Part shown: positions 51,424 through 62,761 of the stretch, one piece after another
How the letters are laid out: each line of letters begins with the position of its first letter
Numbering within the stretch: position 1 is the stretch's first letter
DNA from: Chryseobacterium sp. c4a
GTDB taxonomy: Bacteria; Bacteroidota; Bacteroidia; Flavobacteriales; Weeksellaceae
Reading direction: 5' to 3'
Assembly (NCBI RefSeq): GCF_009900745.1
Contig: NZ_WXVU01000001.1
Span: 124,001 to 188,000 of the forward strand
Length of the DNA stretch: 64,000 nucleotides
The notes under the pieces: model-generated
Seen by the model: the letters and a program-made list of their open reading frames with translations, nothing else
Told to the model about the DNA's origin: nothing
Databases searched by the model: none
Made by a program: the position numbers and the translations under genes

Positions 51424-54400
51424 ATGAGTAAAACAAAATCAACAACTCAAGGAAATCCGAGAATTAATTTCTCATCAGCGAAAGGAAAAATTGTAACTCC
51501 AGACTTCTTGGACATCCAAATCGAGTCTTTCAGAGAATTTTTCCAGCTTGATACACTTCCTGAAGCCAGAAAGACAGAAGCTCTTTACAAGACTTTCCAA
51601 GAGAATTTCCCAATTACGGATTCAAGAAACCAATTCGTATTAGAATTCTTAGACTATCTGGTAGATTCTCCACGTTATTCAATCGATGAGTGTGTGGAAA
51701 GAGGACTTACTTATTCAGTTCCTCTAAAAGCAAGACTTAAACTGTACTGTACTGACCCGGAACACGAAGATTTCCAAACAGTGGTTCAGGACGTATATTT
51801 AGGTCCGGTTCCTTATATGACTCCTTCTGGTTCATTCATTATCAATGGAGCAGAGCGTGTAATCGTAACTCAGTTACACAGATCTCCGGGTGTATTCTTC
51901 GGACAGACTTACCACGCTAACGGAACCAAACTTTACTATTCAAGAATTATCCCTTTCAAAGGATCTTGGATGGAATTTACAACCGATATCAACAGCGTAA
52001 TGTACGCGTATATCGACCGTAAGAAAAAGTTACCATTAACAACTTTATTAAGAGCTATCGGTTACGAATCTGATAAGGATATCCTTCAGATCTTCGACCT
52101 TGCTGAAGAAGTGAAAGTTTCTAAAGCTGCCCTTAAAAAAGTAGAAGGGAGAACATTGGCTGCGAGAGTATTGAACACTTGGTTCGAAGACTTCGTAGAC
52201 GAAGATACAGGTGAAGTAGTTTCTATCGAAAGAAACGAAATCATCTTAGACAGAGAAACGATCCTTGAAAAAGAACACTTAGATCTTATCTTGGATGCTG
52301 GTGTGAAATCTATCTTGATTCACAAAGAAAACAGCAATGAATTCTCTATCATCCAGAATACATTACAAAAAGACCCTACGAACTCTGAGAAAGAAGCAGT
52401 AGAGTACATCTATCGTCAGTTAAGAAACGCAGATCCACCAGATGAGGAAACTGCAAGAGGAATCATTGAAAAATTATTCTTCTCTGAGCAGAGATATTCA
52501 TTAGGTGAAGTAGGACGTTACAGACTAAACAAAAAGTTAGGTCTTAATATTCCAACTACAACTGAGGTTCTTACAAAAGAAGATATCATTGCGATCGTAA
52601 GACACTTAATTGAGCTTGTAAATTCTAAAGCTGAGGTTGATGATATCGACCACTTATCAAACAGAAGAATTAAAACTGTTGGTGAGCAATTAGCAGGACA
52701 GTTCGGTGTAGGTCTTTCAAGAATTGCAAGAACAATCAAGGAGAGAATGAACGTTAGAGATAACGAAATCTTTACTCCACTTGACCTTGTAAATGCTAAG
52801 ACTTTAACATCTGTAATCAACTCATTCTTTGGTACCAACCAGCTATCTCAGTTCATGGACCAAACCAACCCTCTATCAGAGATCACTCACAAGAGAAGAT
52901 TATCTGCACTAGGGCCTGGTGGTTTATCAAGAGAAAGAGCAGGTTTCGAGGTTCGTGACGTTCACCATACTCACTACGGAAGAATTTGTCCGATTGAAAC
53001 TCCGGAAGGACCAAACATCGGTTTGATTTCATCTTTAGGTATTTATGCAAAAATCAATAACCTAGGTTTCATCGAAACTCCATATAGAAAAGTAGAAGAT
53101 GGTAAGATTAATCTTAACGCAGATCCTATTTATCTGAATGCAGAAGACGAAGAAGACAAAGTAATTGCTCAGGCAAACGTTGAATTGAGTGATAATGGAG
53201 ATTTCTTAACAGACAGAATTATTGCAAGACTAGATGGTGACTACCCGGTAGTTGAACCATCTCAGGTTAACCTTATCGACGTTGCACCAAACCAGATCTC
53301 TGGTATTTCGGCTTCTCTAATTCCATTCTTGGAGCATGATGATGCGAACCGTGCATTGATGGGATCTAACATGATGCGTCAGGCCGTTCCTCTATTGAAG
53401 CCACAGGCTCCAGTTGTTGGTACAGGGCTTGAGCAACAAGTTGCAAGAGACTCAAGAATCTTAATTAACGCTGAAGGTACAGGTACAGTACAGTACGTAG
53501 ATGCTGACAGAATCGTTATTAAATACGAAAGAAGCGAAGACGAAGATTTAGTACAATTCGAGTCTGCTACTAAAACATACAACCTTACTAAGTTTAGAAA
53601 AACTAACCAGAGTACAACCATTACCCTAAGACCAAACGTAAGAGTAGGTGATGTAGTGGAAAAAGGACAAGTACTTTGTGACGGTTATGCTACTGAAAAA
53701 GGAGAATTAGCTCTTGGTAGAAACTTAGTAGTAGCGTTCATGCCTTGGAAAGGGTACAACTTCGAGGATGCGATCGTAATCAACGAAAAAGTTGTTCGTG
53801 AAGACTGGTTTACTTCAATCCACGTAGATGAATATTCATTAGAAGTTCGTGATACTAAATTAGGTATGGAAGAACTTACTGCTGATATTCCAAACGTATC
53901 TGAAGAAGCTACTAAAGATCTTGACGAGAATGGTATGATCAGAATCGGTGCTGAAGTGAAGCCTGGAGATATCATGATTGGTAAAATTACTCCAAAAGGT
54001 GAATCTGATCCGACTCCTGAAGAAAAACTTCTTAGAGCAATCTTTGGTGATAAAGCTGGTGATGTAAAAGATGCATCATTAAAAGCTGACTCTTCATTAA
54101 GAGGGGTTGTTATCAACAAGAAATTGTTCTCTAGAAACATTAAAGACAAAAAGAAAAGAACTGAAGAAAAACTTAAACTTGAAGAAATTGAAAACACTTA
54201 CAAGGCTAAGTTTGACGAGTTGAGAAACACTTTAATTGAAAAATTAAATACACTTGTAAGCGGGAAAACTTCTCAAGGGGTACAAAATGACCTTGACGAA
54301 GAGATCATCGGTAAAGGTGTGAAGTTCACTCACAAGTTATTAACTTCAGTTGAAGATTATGTAAACGTTAGCGGTTCAGACTGGACAGTAGACGCTGACA

Positions 54401-55245
54401 AGAATGAATTGATCAAACAATTGATTCACAATTACAAAATCAAATATAACGATATCCAAGGGGTTAAAAACCGTGAGAAATTTGCAATTTCAATCGGAGA
54501 TGAGCTTCCAGCAGGTATCATGAAGCTTGCTAAAGTTTACATCGCTAAGAAACGTAAACTAAACGTAGGGGATAAAATGGCAGGACGTCACGGTAACAAA
54601 GGTATCGTATCAAGAATCGTTCGTGAAGAAGATATGCCATTCCTAGAAGACGGAACACCAGTAGATATCGTATTGAATCCACTAGGGGTACCTTCTCGTA
54701 TGAACATCGGACAGATTTATGAAACAGTTCTTGGATGGGCAGGTCAAAAATTAGGAATGAAGTTCGCTACACCAATCTTCGATGGAGCAACTCTTGATCA
54801 GATTACTGAGTATACTGAGAAAGCAGGTCTTCCTAAATTCGGTCATACTCACCTTTATGATGGTGGTACCGGAGAGAGATTTACGCAGGCTGCTACAGTG
54901 GGTGTTATCTACATGCTGAAACTAGGACACATGGTTGATGATAAGATGCACGCACGTTCTATCGGTCCTTACTCATTGATTACTCAGCAGCCGTTAGGAG
55001 GTAAAGCTCAGTTCGGTGGTCAGAGATTCGGAGAGATGGAGGTTTGGGCACTTGAAGCATTCGGTGCATCTAACATCCTAAGAGAAATCTTGACTGTGAA
55101 GTCGGATGACGTGATTGGTAGAGCAAAAACTTATGAAGCAATTGCTAAGGGTGAATCTATGCCTGAACCAGGTATTCCAGAATCATTCAACGTATTACTT
55201 CACGAGTTACAAGGACTTGGATTAGACGTAAGATTAGAGGAGTAA
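51424..55245 (+). CDS. rpoB: RNA polymerase subunit beta
   Basis: Catalytic beta subunit, 1273 residues. The rifampicin region is wild type in pattern: [19 protein letters not shown] and [19 protein letters not shown], with the Asp, His and Ser positions most often altered in resistance all intact. Other hallmarks are [25 protein letters not shown] and [21 protein letters not shown] near the C terminus. rpoC follows after 122 bases that contain a heptamer repeat. Confidence 0.99.
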   Translation: MSKTKSTTQGNPRINFSSAKGKIVTPDFLDIQIESFREFFQLDTLPEARKTEALYKTFQENFPITDSRNQFVLEFLDYLVDSPRYSIDECVERGLTYSVPLKARLKLYCTDPEHEDFQTVVQDVYLGPVPYMTPSGSFIINGAERVIVTQLHRSPGVFFGQTYHANGTKLYYSRIIPFKGSWMEFTTDINSVMYAYIDRKKKLPLTTLLRAIGYESDKDILQIFDLAEEVKVSKAALKKVEGRTLAARVLNTWFEDFVDEDTGEVVSIERNEIILDRETILEKEHLDLILDAGVKSILIHKENSNEFSIIQNTLQKDPTNSEKEAVEYIYRQLRNADPPDEETARGIIEKLFFSEQRYSLGEVGRYRLNKKLGLNIPTTTEVLTKEDIIAIVRHLIELVNSKAEVDDIDHLSNRRIKTVGEQLAGQFGVGLSRIARTIKERMNVRDNEIFTPLDLVNAKTLTSVINSFFGTNQLSQFMDQTNPLSEITHKRRLSALGPGGLSRERAGFEVRDVHHTHYGRICPIETPEGPNIGLISSLGIYAKINNLGFIETPYRKVEDGKINLNADPIYLNAEDEEDKVIAQANVELSDNGDFLTDRIIARLDGDYPVVEPSQVNLIDVAPNQISGISASLIPFLEHDDANRALMGSNMMRQAVPLLKPQAPVVGTGLEQQVARDSRILINAEGTGTVQYVDADRIVIKYERSEDEDLVQFESATKTYNLTKFRKTNQSTTITLRPNVRVGDVVEKGQVLCDGYATEKGELALGRNLVVAFMPWKGYNFEDAIVINEKVVREDWFTSIHVDEYSLEVRDTKLGMEELTADIPNVSEEATKDLDENGMIRIGAEVKPGDIMIGKITPKGESDPTPEEKLLRAIFGDKAGDVKDASLKADSSLRGVVINKKLFSRNIKDKKKRTEEKLKLEEIENTYKAKFDELRNTLIEKLNTLVSGKTSQGVQNDLDEEIIGKGVKFTHKLLTSVEDYVNVSGSDWTVDADKNELIKQLIHNYKIKYNDIQGVKNREKFAISIGDELPAGIMKLAKVYIAKKRKLNVGDKMAGRHGNKGIVSRIVREEDMPFLEDGTPVDIVLNPLGVPSRMNIGQIYETVLGWAGQKLGMKFATPIFDGATLDQITEYTEKAGLPKFGHTHLYDGGTGERFTQAATVGVIYMLKLGHMVDDKMHARSIGPYSLITQQPLGGKAQFGGQRFGEMEVWALEAFGASNILREILTVKSDDVIGRAKTYEAIAKGESMPEPGIPESFNVLLHELQGLGLDVRLEE

Positions 55246-55326
55246 GATATCAGATGTCAGACACAAGATGTCAGACTATGACACTCTAAGAATTTTATAA
55301 TCCTTGAATTTGGAATGATGATTTCG

Positions 55327-55361
55327 TCTGAAATCTGAAATCTGAAATCTAAAATCTAAAA
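55327..55361 (+). repeat. Heptamer repeat between rpoB and rpoC
   Basis: Three copies of TCTGAAA and two of TCTAAAA run in tandem just before rpoC. Upstream in the same gap AGATGTCAGA occurs twice (from about 55256 and 55269), and CAGATGTCAGAC nearly matches the complement of GTCTGAAATCTG. The gap therefore also contains an inverted repeat. Confidence 0.8.
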
Positions 55362-55367
55362 AAAATT

Positions 55368-58300
55368 ATGTCAAATAAAAATAAATCAAGTAGATTTAAT
55401 AAAATAACCATCGGTTTAGCTTCACCGGAGTCTATTTTACAAGACTCAAGAGGGGAGGTTTTAAAGCCGGAAACTATTAACTACAGAACTCACAAGCCTG
55501 AAAGAGACGGGCTATTCTGTGAGAAAATCTTTGGTCCTGTAAAGGATTACGAATGTGCTTGTGGTAAATACAAGAGAATTCGTTACAAAGGGATCGTTTG
55601 TGACCGTTGTGGAGTAGAAGTTACTGAGAAAAAAGTAAGAAGAGAGAGAATCGGGCACATCAACCTTGTAGTTCCAATTGCACACATTTGGTATTTCCGT
55701 TCATTACCAAACAAAATCGGATACCTTCTTGGAATTCCTTCTAAGAAATTAGATATGATCATCTACTACGAAAGATATGTAGTGATTCAACAAGGTATTG
55801 CTAAGAAATTAGACGGTTCTGATTTTGAGAACATGGAATTCCTTACAGAAGAAGAGTACCTTGATATCATGGAAACTCTTCCAATCGAGAACCAATATCT
55901 TGATGATTCTGATCCAAACAAATTCATCGCTAAAATGGGTGCTGAAGCTGTTGAAGAATTGTTAAAGAGAATTGACCTTGATGCATTGTCTTTCGACTTG
56001 AGACACAAAGCTCACAATGAAGGATCTAAACAAAGAAGAACTGAAGCTCTTAAGAGATTGAACGTTGTAGAAGCATTAAGAGGTGCTAATACAAGAATGA
56101 TCAACAGACCAGAGTGGATGATTATGCGTGTTCTTCCTGTTATCCCACCAGAACTAAGACCATTAGTTCCATTGGATGGAGGACGTTTCGCAACTTCTGA
56201 CTTAAATGACCTTTATAGAAGAGTTATTATCAGAAATAACCGTTTGAAGAGATTATTGGAGATCAAAGCTCCTGAAGTAATCTTGAGAAACGAGAAGCGT
56301 ATGCTTCAGGAATCAGTAGATTCATTATTCGATAACACAAGAAAATCTTCTGCAGTAAAATCTGAATCAAACAGACCATTGAAATCACTTTCTGATTCAT
56401 TGAAAGGTAAGCAAGGTCGTTTCCGTCAGAACTTACTAGGGAAAAGGGTTGACTACTCTGCACGTTCGGTAATTGTTGTAGGTCCAAACTTACAGCTTCA
56501 CGAATGTGGTATTCCTAAAGATATGGCAGCTGAACTTTACAAACCATTTATCATTAGAAAACTAATCGAGAGAGGTATTGTAAAAACTGTAAAATCTGCG
56601 AAGAGAATTATCGATAGAAAAGAACCAGTAGTTTATGATATCCTTGAAAACGTGATGAAAGGTCACCCGGTACTATTGAACAGGGCACCTACGCTTCACA
56701 GACTTGGTATTCAGGCTTTCCAACCTAAGATGATCGAAGGTAAAGCTATCCAACTACACCCATTAGTAACTACGGCCTTCAATGCCGATTTCGATGGTGA
56801 CCAGATGGCGGTACACTTACCGTTAGGGCCAGAAGCAATCCTTGAAGCTCAGTTATTGATGTTAGGTTCTCAAAACATCTTGAACCCTGCAAACGGTTCT
56901 CCAATTACGGTACCTTCTCAGGACATGGTTCTTGGTCTTTATTTCATGACTAAAGAATTAAGCTCTACAGAAGATATGAAAGTAAAAGGAGAAGGTCTTG
57001 CTTTCTATTCTCCTGAAGAAGCGGAAATCGCTTATGCAGAAGGTAGAGTTTCATTAAATGCTAAGGTAAGATGTAGACTACCAATCAAAGAAGACGGTGT
57101 AATCGTAACAAGATTGATCGAAACTTCTGTAGGTAGAATCTTATTCAACCAAATTGTACCTAAGCAAGTAGGATATATCAATGAACTTCTTACTAAGAAA
57201 TCATTGAGAAACGTTATCGGTAAGATCCTTGCTGATACAGATTTCCCTACAACGGTGAAGTTCTTGGATGCAATGAAAGATCTAGGGTACTCAAACGCAT
57301 TCAAAGGAGGTCTATCGTTCTCTCTAGGAGATATCGTAGTACCTGTTGAGAAAAAGCAGATGATTGCTACTTCAATTGAAACTGTAGACGAAATTAGAGC
57401 TAACTATAACATGGGTCTAATTACCGATACAGAACGTTATAATCAGGTAATCGACGTTTGGACTAACACCAACGCTGGATTAACTGAAATGATCATGAGC
57501 AGAATGAAAACTGACCAAGGTGGTTTCAACTCTGTATACATGATGCTTGACTCTGGGGCGAGGGGTTCTAAGGAACAGATCCGTCAGTTATCAGGGATGA
57601 GAGGTTTGATGGCGAAACCGCAAAAAGCTGGTTCTACCGGTGCGGAGATCATCGAAAACCCGATCCTTGCAAACTTTAAGGAAGGTCTTTCCATCTTAGA
57701 GTACTTTATCTCTACCCACGGTGCTCGTAAGGGTCTTGCGGATACCGCTCTTAAAACTGCCGATGCTGGTTACCTAACCAGAAGATTGGTAGACGTTGCA
57801 CAGGACGTTATCGTTACAGAAGATGACTGTGGAACTCTAAGAGGAACAGAGGTTACTGCACTTAAGAAAAATGATGAGATCGTTGAAAGAATCTCTGAAA
57901 GAATCTTAGGTAGAGTATCTCTACATAATATTTATGATCCTGAGACAGACGAGCTTATTGCTAGTGCAGATCAGGTGATCATTGAATCATTGGCGAAGAG
58001 AATTGAAGAAGCTGGATTAGAAGCTGTGGAAGTTCGTTCACCACTTACTTGTGAAGCTAAGAAAGGTATCTGTGCAAAATGTTACGGTAGAAACTTAGCA
58101 ACTGGTAAAGTGATTCACATGGGTGAAGCGGTAGGTGTAATTGCAGCACAGTCAATTGGGGAACCAGGTACTCAGCTTACGTTGAGAACTTTCCACCAAG
58201 GGGGTACTGCAGGAAACGTATCAGAAAACCCATCAATCGTTGCAAGAAGAGATGGTATCGTTGAAATGGATGAAGTAAGAACAATTACTTCTGAAGATGA

Positions 58301-59633
58301 AAACGGTAATACAGCTGAGGTTGTAGTTTCTCGTTCAACAGAATTCAGATTAGTTGCTGATAATGAGTCTAGAACTCCATTAATGGTAGCTAACGTACCT
58401 TACGGATCTATCTTATCTGTGAAACCAGGTGATAAAGTGAAGAAAGGGGATACAATCTGTAGATGGGATCCGTATAACGCGGTTATCATTGCTGAAACTT
58501 CAGGTAAGGTAGAATACGAGGATATCATCCAGGGTATTTCATTCCAACTTGAAATTGACGAACAAACAGGATTCGAAGAGAAAGTAATCTCTGAATCTAG
58601 AAATAAGAAAGCCGTACCTACCTTGAAGGTGGTAGACTCTAAAGGAGTTGAGCAAAAAGCTTACAACTTACCGGTAGGAGCCCACTTAATGGTAAACGAT
58701 GGTGAGAAAATTAAGGCTGGTAAAGTCTTAATCAAGATCCCAAGAAAATCTGCAAAAGCAGGGGATATCACCGGAGGTCTTCCGAGAGTTACCGAATTAT
58801 TCGAAGCAAGAAACCCTTCAAACCCAGCGGTTGTTACTGAAATCGACGGGGTAGTTTCTTACGGAAAAATTAAGAGAGGTAACCGTGAACTTATCGTTGA
58901 AGCTAAAACTGGAGAAAGAAAAATTTACCTAGTTAAATTATCTAACCAGATCTTAGTACAGGAGAATGACTTCGTGAGAGCTGGTTCGCCACTTTCTGAC
59001 GGATCAATCACTCCAGACGATATCTTAAGAATTAAAGGTCCAACAGCTGTTCAGGAATACTTAGTAAACGAAATCCAGGAAGTTTACCGTCTACAGGGGG
59101 TAAAAATCGACGACAAGCACTTCGAAATCATCGTAAGACAGATGATGACAAAAGTATCTATCGTGGATGGAGGTGATACTCAATTCCTTGAGGGAGCTCT
59201 TGAGCACAAGTATGACTTCCTTGAAGAAAACAACAGAGTATTCGGTCTTAAAGTAGTAGTAGATGCTGGTGATTCTAAAGAATTCAGCCCAGGTCAGATG
59301 ATTACTGCAAGAGAATTAAGAGATGAAAACTCTAAATTGAGACGTGAGGATCAAAGTTTAGTAGAAGTAAGAGAAGCTCTTCCTGCTACTGCAACTCCTG
59401 TACTACAAGGTATTACAAGAGCAGCTCTTCAAACGAAATCGTTCATGTCTGCAGCATCGTTCCAGGAAACAACTAAGGTTCTTAACGAGGCAGCAGTTGC
59501 TGGTAAGATTGATGATCTTAACGGTCTTAAAGAAAATGTAATTGTAGGACACAGAATCCCTGCAGGTACAGGTCTTAAAGAGTATCAGAATGTTATCGTA
59601 GGTTCTAAGAAGGAATTCGAAGACCTTAACTAA
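55368..59633 (+). CDS. rpoC: RNA polymerase subunit beta'
   Basis: Catalytic beta' subunit, 1421 residues. The N-terminal zinc site (CACGKYK then VCDRCGVEV), the active-site NADFDGDQM with three Asp for Mg, the bridge and trigger region ([15 protein letters not shown], then [25 protein letters not shown] split by a loop) and the second zinc site ([13 protein letters not shown]) are intact. It is followed by a hairpin and a DUF3467 gene. Confidence 0.99.
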   Translation: MSNKNKSSRFNKITIGLASPESILQDSRGEVLKPETINYRTHKPERDGLFCEKIFGPVKDYECACGKYKRIRYKGIVCDRCGVEVTEKKVRRERIGHINLVVPIAHIWYFRSLPNKIGYLLGIPSKKLDMIIYYERYVVIQQGIAKKLDGSDFENMEFLTEEEYLDIMETLPIENQYLDDSDPNKFIAKMGAEAVEELLKRIDLDALSFDLRHKAHNEGSKQRRTEALKRLNVVEALRGANTRMINRPEWMIMRVLPVIPPELRPLVPLDGGRFATSDLNDLYRRVIIRNNRLKRLLEIKAPEVILRNEKRMLQESVDSLFDNTRKSSAVKSESNRPLKSLSDSLKGKQGRFRQNLLGKRVDYSARSVIVVGPNLQLHECGIPKDMAAELYKPFIIRKLIERGIVKTVKSAKRIIDRKEPVVYDILENVMKGHPVLLNRAPTLHRLGIQAFQPKMIEGKAIQLHPLVTTAFNADFDGDQMAVHLPLGPEAILEAQLLMLGSQNILNPANGSPITVPSQDMVLGLYFMTKELSSTEDMKVKGEGLAFYSPEEAEIAYAEGRVSLNAKVRCRLPIKEDGVIVTRLIETSVGRILFNQIVPKQVGYINELLTKKSLRNVIGKILADTDFPTTVKFLDAMKDLGYSNAFKGGLSFSLGDIVVPVEKKQMIATSIETVDEIRANYNMGLITDTERYNQVIDVWTNTNAGLTEMIMSRMKTDQGGFNSVYMMLDSGARGSKEQIRQLSGMRGLMAKPQKAGSTGAEIIENPILANFKEGLSILEYFISTHGARKGLADTALKTADAGYLTRRLVDVAQDVIVTEDDCGTLRGTEVTALKKNDEIVERISERILGRVSLHNIYDPETDELIASADQVIIESLAKRIEEAGLEAVEVRSPLTCEAKKGICAKCYGRNLATGKVIHMGEAVGVIAAQSIGEPGTQLTLRTFHQGGTAGNVSENPSIVARRDGIVEMDEVRTITSEDENGNTAEVVVSRSTEFRLVADNESRTPLMVANVPYGSILSVKPGDKVKKGDTICRWDPYNAVIIAETSGKVEYEDIIQGISFQLEIDEQTGFEEKVISESRNKKAVPTLKVVDSKGVEQKAYNLPVGAHLMVNDGEKIKAGKVLIKIPRKSAKAGDITGGLPRVTELFEARNPSNPAVVTEIDGVVSYGKIKRGNRELIVEAKTGERKIYLVKLSNQILVQENDFVRAGSPLSDGSITPDDILRIKGPTAVQEYLVNEIQEVYRLQGVKIDDKHFEIIVRQMMTKVSIVDGGDTQFLEGALEHKYDFLEENNRVFGLKVVVDAGDSKEFSPGQMITARELRDENSKLRREDQSLVEVREALPATATPVLQGITRAALQTKSFMSAASFQETTKVLNEAAVAGKIDDLNGLKENVIVGHRIPAGTGLKEYQNVIVGSKKEFEDLN

Positions 59634-59640
59634 AATTAAT

Positions 59641-59699
59641 GATTTGAAATTTGGGATTTGAAATTATTTTTATATTTTCACAATCTCAAATTTCGAATT
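59641..59699 (+). other. Hairpin between rpoC and the DUF3467 gene
   Basis: The left arm at 59641-59658 pairs with the right arm at 59682-59699 over 18 positions. Fifteen are Watson-Crick and three are G-U pairs (641-699, 645-695, 654-686). The loop is 23 bases. There is no T run, so it is more likely an RNA stability or processing element than a terminator. Confidence 0.7.
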
Positions 59700-59720
59700 T
59701 TAAAAACATAATTTATAACA

Positions 59721-60026
59721 ATGGACAACAATCAAAATCCACAAGACGGAAACATCAACATCGAATTAAACGAAATGGTAGCTGCTGGTATCTATGCTAA
59801 CTTAGCTCTAGTAAACCACTCTCCATCTGAATTTGTAGTAGACTTTATTCAGTTGATGCCAGGTGTTCAGCAAGCTAAAGTAAGATCAAGAGTAATTCTT
59901 GCTCCACTTCACGCTAAAAGAGTATTAAACGCTCTTCAACAGAACATCGCTAACTACGAGCAGCAGTTTGGAGAAATCAAAGAAGTTGAGCCTTTCGTAT
60001 TAGGAGGAAACAACGTACAAGCTTAA
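59721..60026 (+). CDS. DUF3467 family protein
   Basis: A 101-residue soluble protein of a family seen in Bacteroidota directly after rpoC. Typical segments are INIELNEMVAAGIYANLALV, then HSPSEFVVDFIQLMPG and AKVRSRVILAPLHAKRVLNAL. The function is unknown. It probably shares the rpoBC transcript and may be separated from it by processing at the hairpin. A strong terminator ends the operon. Confidence 0.9.
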   Translation: MDNNQNPQDGNINIELNEMVAAGIYANLALVNHSPSEFVVDFIQLMPGVQQAKVRSRVILAPLHAKRVLNALQQNIANYEQQFGEIKEVEPFVLGGNNVQA

Positions 60027-60051
60027 GATTTTTTTCTTACAATAAAATAAG

Positions 60052-60082
60052 AATGCCCTGGTTTTTACCAGGGCATTTTTTT
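60052..60082 (+). terminator. Terminator of the rpoBC operon
   Basis: AATGCCCTGGT pairs with ACCAGGGCATT over a TTTT loop, followed by a T run. Confidence 0.9.
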
Positions 60083-60208
60083 ATTACCTATAATTAATAT
60101 TGTGAATTATTCTATAGGAAAATATTCATATTACTGGGTTTTTTGATGGTGTTTATATATTGATAATGAAAGAATTTTATTTTTTTATAAATCGTTAATC
60201 CTATTTTA

Positions 60209-60216
60209 TATATTTG
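60209..60216 (+). promoter_or_regulatory. -7 element of the Crp/Fnr gene
   Basis: TATATTTG fits TAnnTTTG, 24 bases before the start codon. Confidence 0.55.
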
Positions 60217-60240
60217 TTTTAAAATATTGACGAAAAGGAT

Positions 60241-60888
60241 ATGGACAATCAATTTATTATTCAGAAATTTGGATTTCTGGGAAACGACTTTCTGGGCGAA
60301 TTTCAGAAACATGCAGTTTTTGCTGACATAAAATCAAAAACTGAAATTGTAAGGGAAGGACAGAAAAATAAGTATGTACCTTTTTTGATCAAGGGGTCTA
60401 TAAAAGTTTTTACCCTTAATGATGGCAGAGAACTTATCTATTATTATATCAAAGAAAGTGACAGCTGCCTGATGACCTTTTCATCTATTTTTACAGATTA
60501 TATAAGCAGAGTATACGCTGTAGCCGAGGAAGATTCTGAGGCATTGCTTATTCCTGTCTCCGTTATGCATGATTGGCTGCTGAGGTTTCCGGAAATTAAT
60601 AAATTGTTCTATCATGAATACGACAGACGGTTTTCTGAGATTATGAATATGGTAAATGATGCTGTTTTTCACCGCCTGGACAAAAGAGTTCTTAATTATA
60701 TCAAACAACAGATTTCTGTTACCGGAAACAATCCCATCAAAATTACCCATAGAGAGATTGCCAATAATCTTGGAACTTCGAGAGAAGTGGTAAGCAGAGT
60801 TTTGAAAAAAATTGAAAGTGATGGTGATATTTTACAAACCAAAGAAGGAATAAAAGTCGTTGTAAATGAAAATGTTAGACTTGTCTAA
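60241..60888 (+). CDS. Crp/Fnr family transcription regulator
   Basis: A 215-residue regulator. An N-terminal cyclic-nucleotide-binding-type barrel (about 20-115: KTEIVREGQKNKYVPFLIKGSIKVF) is joined by a dimer helix to a winged helix with the Crp-type recognition helix (REIANNLGTSREVVSRVLKKIE, split near residue 180). The N-terminal Cys cluster that binds the FNR iron-sulfur centre is absent, and the cAMP-contact residues are not conserved, so the signal is not known. It lies just before an exported redox-type operon with a good Crp-type palindrome, making that operon its likely target. Confidence 0.88.
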   Translation: MDNQFIIQKFGFLGNDFLGEFQKHAVFADIKSKTEIVREGQKNKYVPFLIKGSIKVFTLNDGRELIYYYIKESDSCLMTFSSIFTDYISRVYAVAEEDSEALLIPVSVMHDWLLRFPEINKLFYHEYDRRFSEIMNMVNDAVFHRLDKRVLNYIKQQISVTGNNPIKITHREIANNLGTSREVVSRVLKKIESDGDILQTKEGIKVVVNENVRLV

Positions 60889-60940
60889 TTTATGTTGTTT
60901 TAAAACTTTATGATTTATAATTGATAAAAACGATCTTCTT

Positions 60941-60956
60941 GGTGACTTTTATCACA
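60941..60956 (+). promoter_or_regulatory. Crp/Fnr-type palindrome upstream of the DUF5777 operon
   Basis: GGTGA-CTTTTA-TCACA differs from the Crp consensus TGTGA-N6-TCACA at one base. It lies 60 bases before the first start codon and about 22 bases before a TAnnTTTG element (60979-60986), a distance at which activators of this family contact polymerase. Confidence 0.65.
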
Positions 60957-60978
60957 TATTTTTGAATTAGTAACGCAA

Positions 60979-60986
60979 TAGATTTG
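60979..60986 (+). promoter_or_regulatory. -7 element of the DUF5777 operon
   Basis: TAGATTTG fits TAnnTTTG. The nearest upstream TTTG (60961-60964) is too close for a standard -33 element, so activation by the Crp-type site is plausible. Confidence 0.55.
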
Positions 60987-61015
60987 TTATATCATAATTT
61001 AATACAAATTGTAAT

Positions 61016-61858
61016 ATGACAAAAGCTCTCTTATTTTTGTCGGTATTTTCATCAGTATTTGCCTTTGCACAGGAAGATTTGCTGAAAGATATCGATACTG
61101 TAAAAACTAATACAGATACCTCACAGCCTGCATTCAAAGCATTGCAGATTGTAACCGGACAATCTACTAAACTCGCTGCCAAAAAAGAATGGTATATTGT
61201 AGTGGCACATCGGTTCGGGGATGTAAGTGCGGGGTTTAAAGACTTTTTCGGACTGGATAATGCTTCTACTAAACTTGGGGTAATTTATGGTCTTACAGAT
61301 GCCATCTCGTTAAGCCTGTCCCGAGAAACCAATATGAAAACCTTTGAAGGGGGCATAAAATATAAACTGGTAAAGCAAAATGAGAACTTTCCGGTAGATA
61401 TTGTAGGCTATCATGTCATGGGTGCCAATACAGCACTCGATAAAGATACTTATCCACATCTTAGATTTAGTGATAGACTGTCTTACCTTACACAAGCTTT
61501 AATTTCTAGGAGATTTAGCGATGGATTCTCATTGCAGCTTACTCCTTCCTATGTACATAAGAACCTTTACGATCCTAATATTGAAGATAAAAATCAGTTT
61601 CTGGCAGGTCTTGGAGGACGCTATAAAATTTCAAAAAGAGTTTCTGTAAATGCGGAATATTTTGTGAATTTCGATAATCACAGTTTCTATAAAAATCCAT
61701 TATCATTAGGAGTAGATATAGAAACCGGAGGGCATATTTTCCAGCTTTTATTTACGAACTCCCAAATCAATTCAGACATCGGATATCTTACGAATGCATC
61801 TGGAAATTGGGGGAAAGGACATATTTTCTTTGGGTTTAATCTTTACAGAGTTTTTTAA
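61016..61858 (+). CDS. DUF5777 family outer membrane beta-barrel protein
   Basis: A 280-residue exported protein. A signal peptide (about 1-19, ending FAFAQ) precedes an outer membrane beta barrel. The family start is QIVTGQSTKLAAKKEWYIVVAHRFGD with its His-Arg-Phe motif. It has alternating strands up to the C-terminal aromatic residue (FGFNLYRVF). The function is unknown. The next gene starts 1 base after its stop codon. The operon continues with a cytochrome c, YceI, ankyrin and DOMON-like protein. Confidence 0.85.
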   Translation: MTKALLFLSVFSSVFAFAQEDLLKDIDTVKTNTDTSQPAFKALQIVTGQSTKLAAKKEWYIVVAHRFGDVSAGFKDFFGLDNASTKLGVIYGLTDAISLSLSRETNMKTFEGGIKYKLVKQNENFPVDIVGYHVMGANTALDKDTYPHLRFSDRLSYLTQALISRRFSDGFSLQLTPSYVHKNLYDPNIEDKNQFLAGLGGRYKISKRVSVNAEYFVNFDNHSFYKNPLSLGVDIETGGHIFQLLFTNSQINSDIGYLTNASGNWGKGHIFFGFNLYRVF

Positions 61859-61859
61859 T

Positions 61860-62207
61860 ATGAGAAAAGTAATATATATGCTAGCCCTGTCAGTTGCAGC
61901 CATCATTATTGCCTGTGAAAGCAGAACCTACGAAGAAATTTCAGATAACAAGCCGATCATATTGCCTGTAAAGTATACAGCAGATATAAAACCCATCATG
62001 GATAATAACTGTATTGGTTGTCATGCTGCTGGTAGCTTTAAGCCTTTAGCCACTTACGATCAGGTAAAAAATAATATAGACGGAATCTTAGACCGAATTC
62101 AAAGAGCCAACGGAGACCAGGAAAAAATGCCTAAAGGAGGCTCATTATCTGCCACTCAGATCAACACCTTTATTAAGTGGAAAGCTGATGGATTAACCGA
62201 AAACTAA
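61860..62207 (+). CDS. Lipoprotein cytochrome c
   Basis: A 115-residue lipoprotein with one heme c. The lipobox ends at Cys19 (AIIIAC) and the heme site is CIGCH at residues 51-55. A possible distal Met ligand is in EKMPKGG, and a helical end (TQINTFIKWKADG) typical of single-heme periplasmic cytochromes follows. The ATG at 61860 is chosen because it gives a proper lipoprotein signal; an upstream in-frame ATG at 61794 overlaps the preceding gene. It may transfer electrons at the outer face of the cytoplasmic membrane or on the outer membrane. Confidence 0.9.
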   Translation: MRKVIYMLALSVAAIIIACESRTYEEISDNKPIILPVKYTADIKPIMDNNCIGCHAAGSFKPLATYDQVKNNIDGILDRIQRANGDQEKMPKGGSLSATQINTFIKWKADGLTEN

Positions 62208-62218
62208 AAATATTGGAT

Positions 62219-62761
62219 ATGAAAAAACTAACATTACTCAGCGTATTTCTGCTATTTACCCATTATGTTTCAGCTCAGAAATACAGCTCTAAAACCGGTA
62301 AATTAACATTTGAAGCATCAGTACCTATGTTTGATGATATTTATGCTCAAGATGATAATAATCTGGTTATTCTTAATGCTGATACCGGAGAGATGGCATC
62401 TGTTTCTGTCGTTAAAAATTTCCATTTTAAGACCAAATTAATGGAAGAACATTTCAATGAAAGCTATGCGGAGTCTGCCAAATTCCCCAAAACTACCTTC
62501 AAAGGGAAAATTGCAGGTTTTGATAAATCAAAATTGACTGCCAGCCCACAGAAATATACAATTCAGGGAACCTTGAACTTTCATGGAGTTGATAAAGCTA
62601 TCACTTCAGCAGCTTCCCTCTATACAAAAGATGGTAAAATTTATATACAAGGAAGTTTTGTTGCAAAACCAGCAGATTATAAAGTAACCATCCCTAAAAT
62701 GGTTACTAAAAAAATTGCTGAAAATGTAAATGTTGAATATAACTATATCCTGATAAAATGA
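62219..62761 (+). CDS. YceI family exported protein
   Basis: A 180-residue protein with a signal peptide (about 1-19) and a YceI lipocalin-like barrel, a family that binds polyisoprenoid lipids in the periplasm. Family landmarks are the strand with NADTGEMASVSVVKNFHFK, the conserved FPKTTFKGKI segment and the TLNFHGVDKAI segment. The ATG at 62219 is preferred over a TTG two codons upstream. Its stop codon overlaps the next start (ATGA). A role in carrying a quinone-like or isoprenoid molecule next to the cytochrome is only inference. Confidence 0.88.
   Translation: MKKLTLLSVFLLFTHYVSAQKYSSKTGKLTFEASVPMFDDIYAQDDNNLVILNADTGEMASVSVVKNFHFKTKLMEEHFNESYAESAKFPKTTFKGKIAGFDKSKLTASPQKYTIQGTLNFHGVDKAITSAASLYTKDGKIYIQGSFVAKPADYKVTIPKMVTKKIAENVNVEYNYILIK

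Noticed and set aside
53685..54197. 170-codon ORF antisense to rpoB
   Set aside because: Ser- and Phe-rich shadow of the Glu/Lys-rich rpoB frame; no independent signals.
61794..61859. Upstream start for the cytochrome c gene
   Set aside because: It would overlap the DUF5777 gene and bury the lipoprotein signal under 22 extra residues; the ATG at 61860 gives a proper signal.
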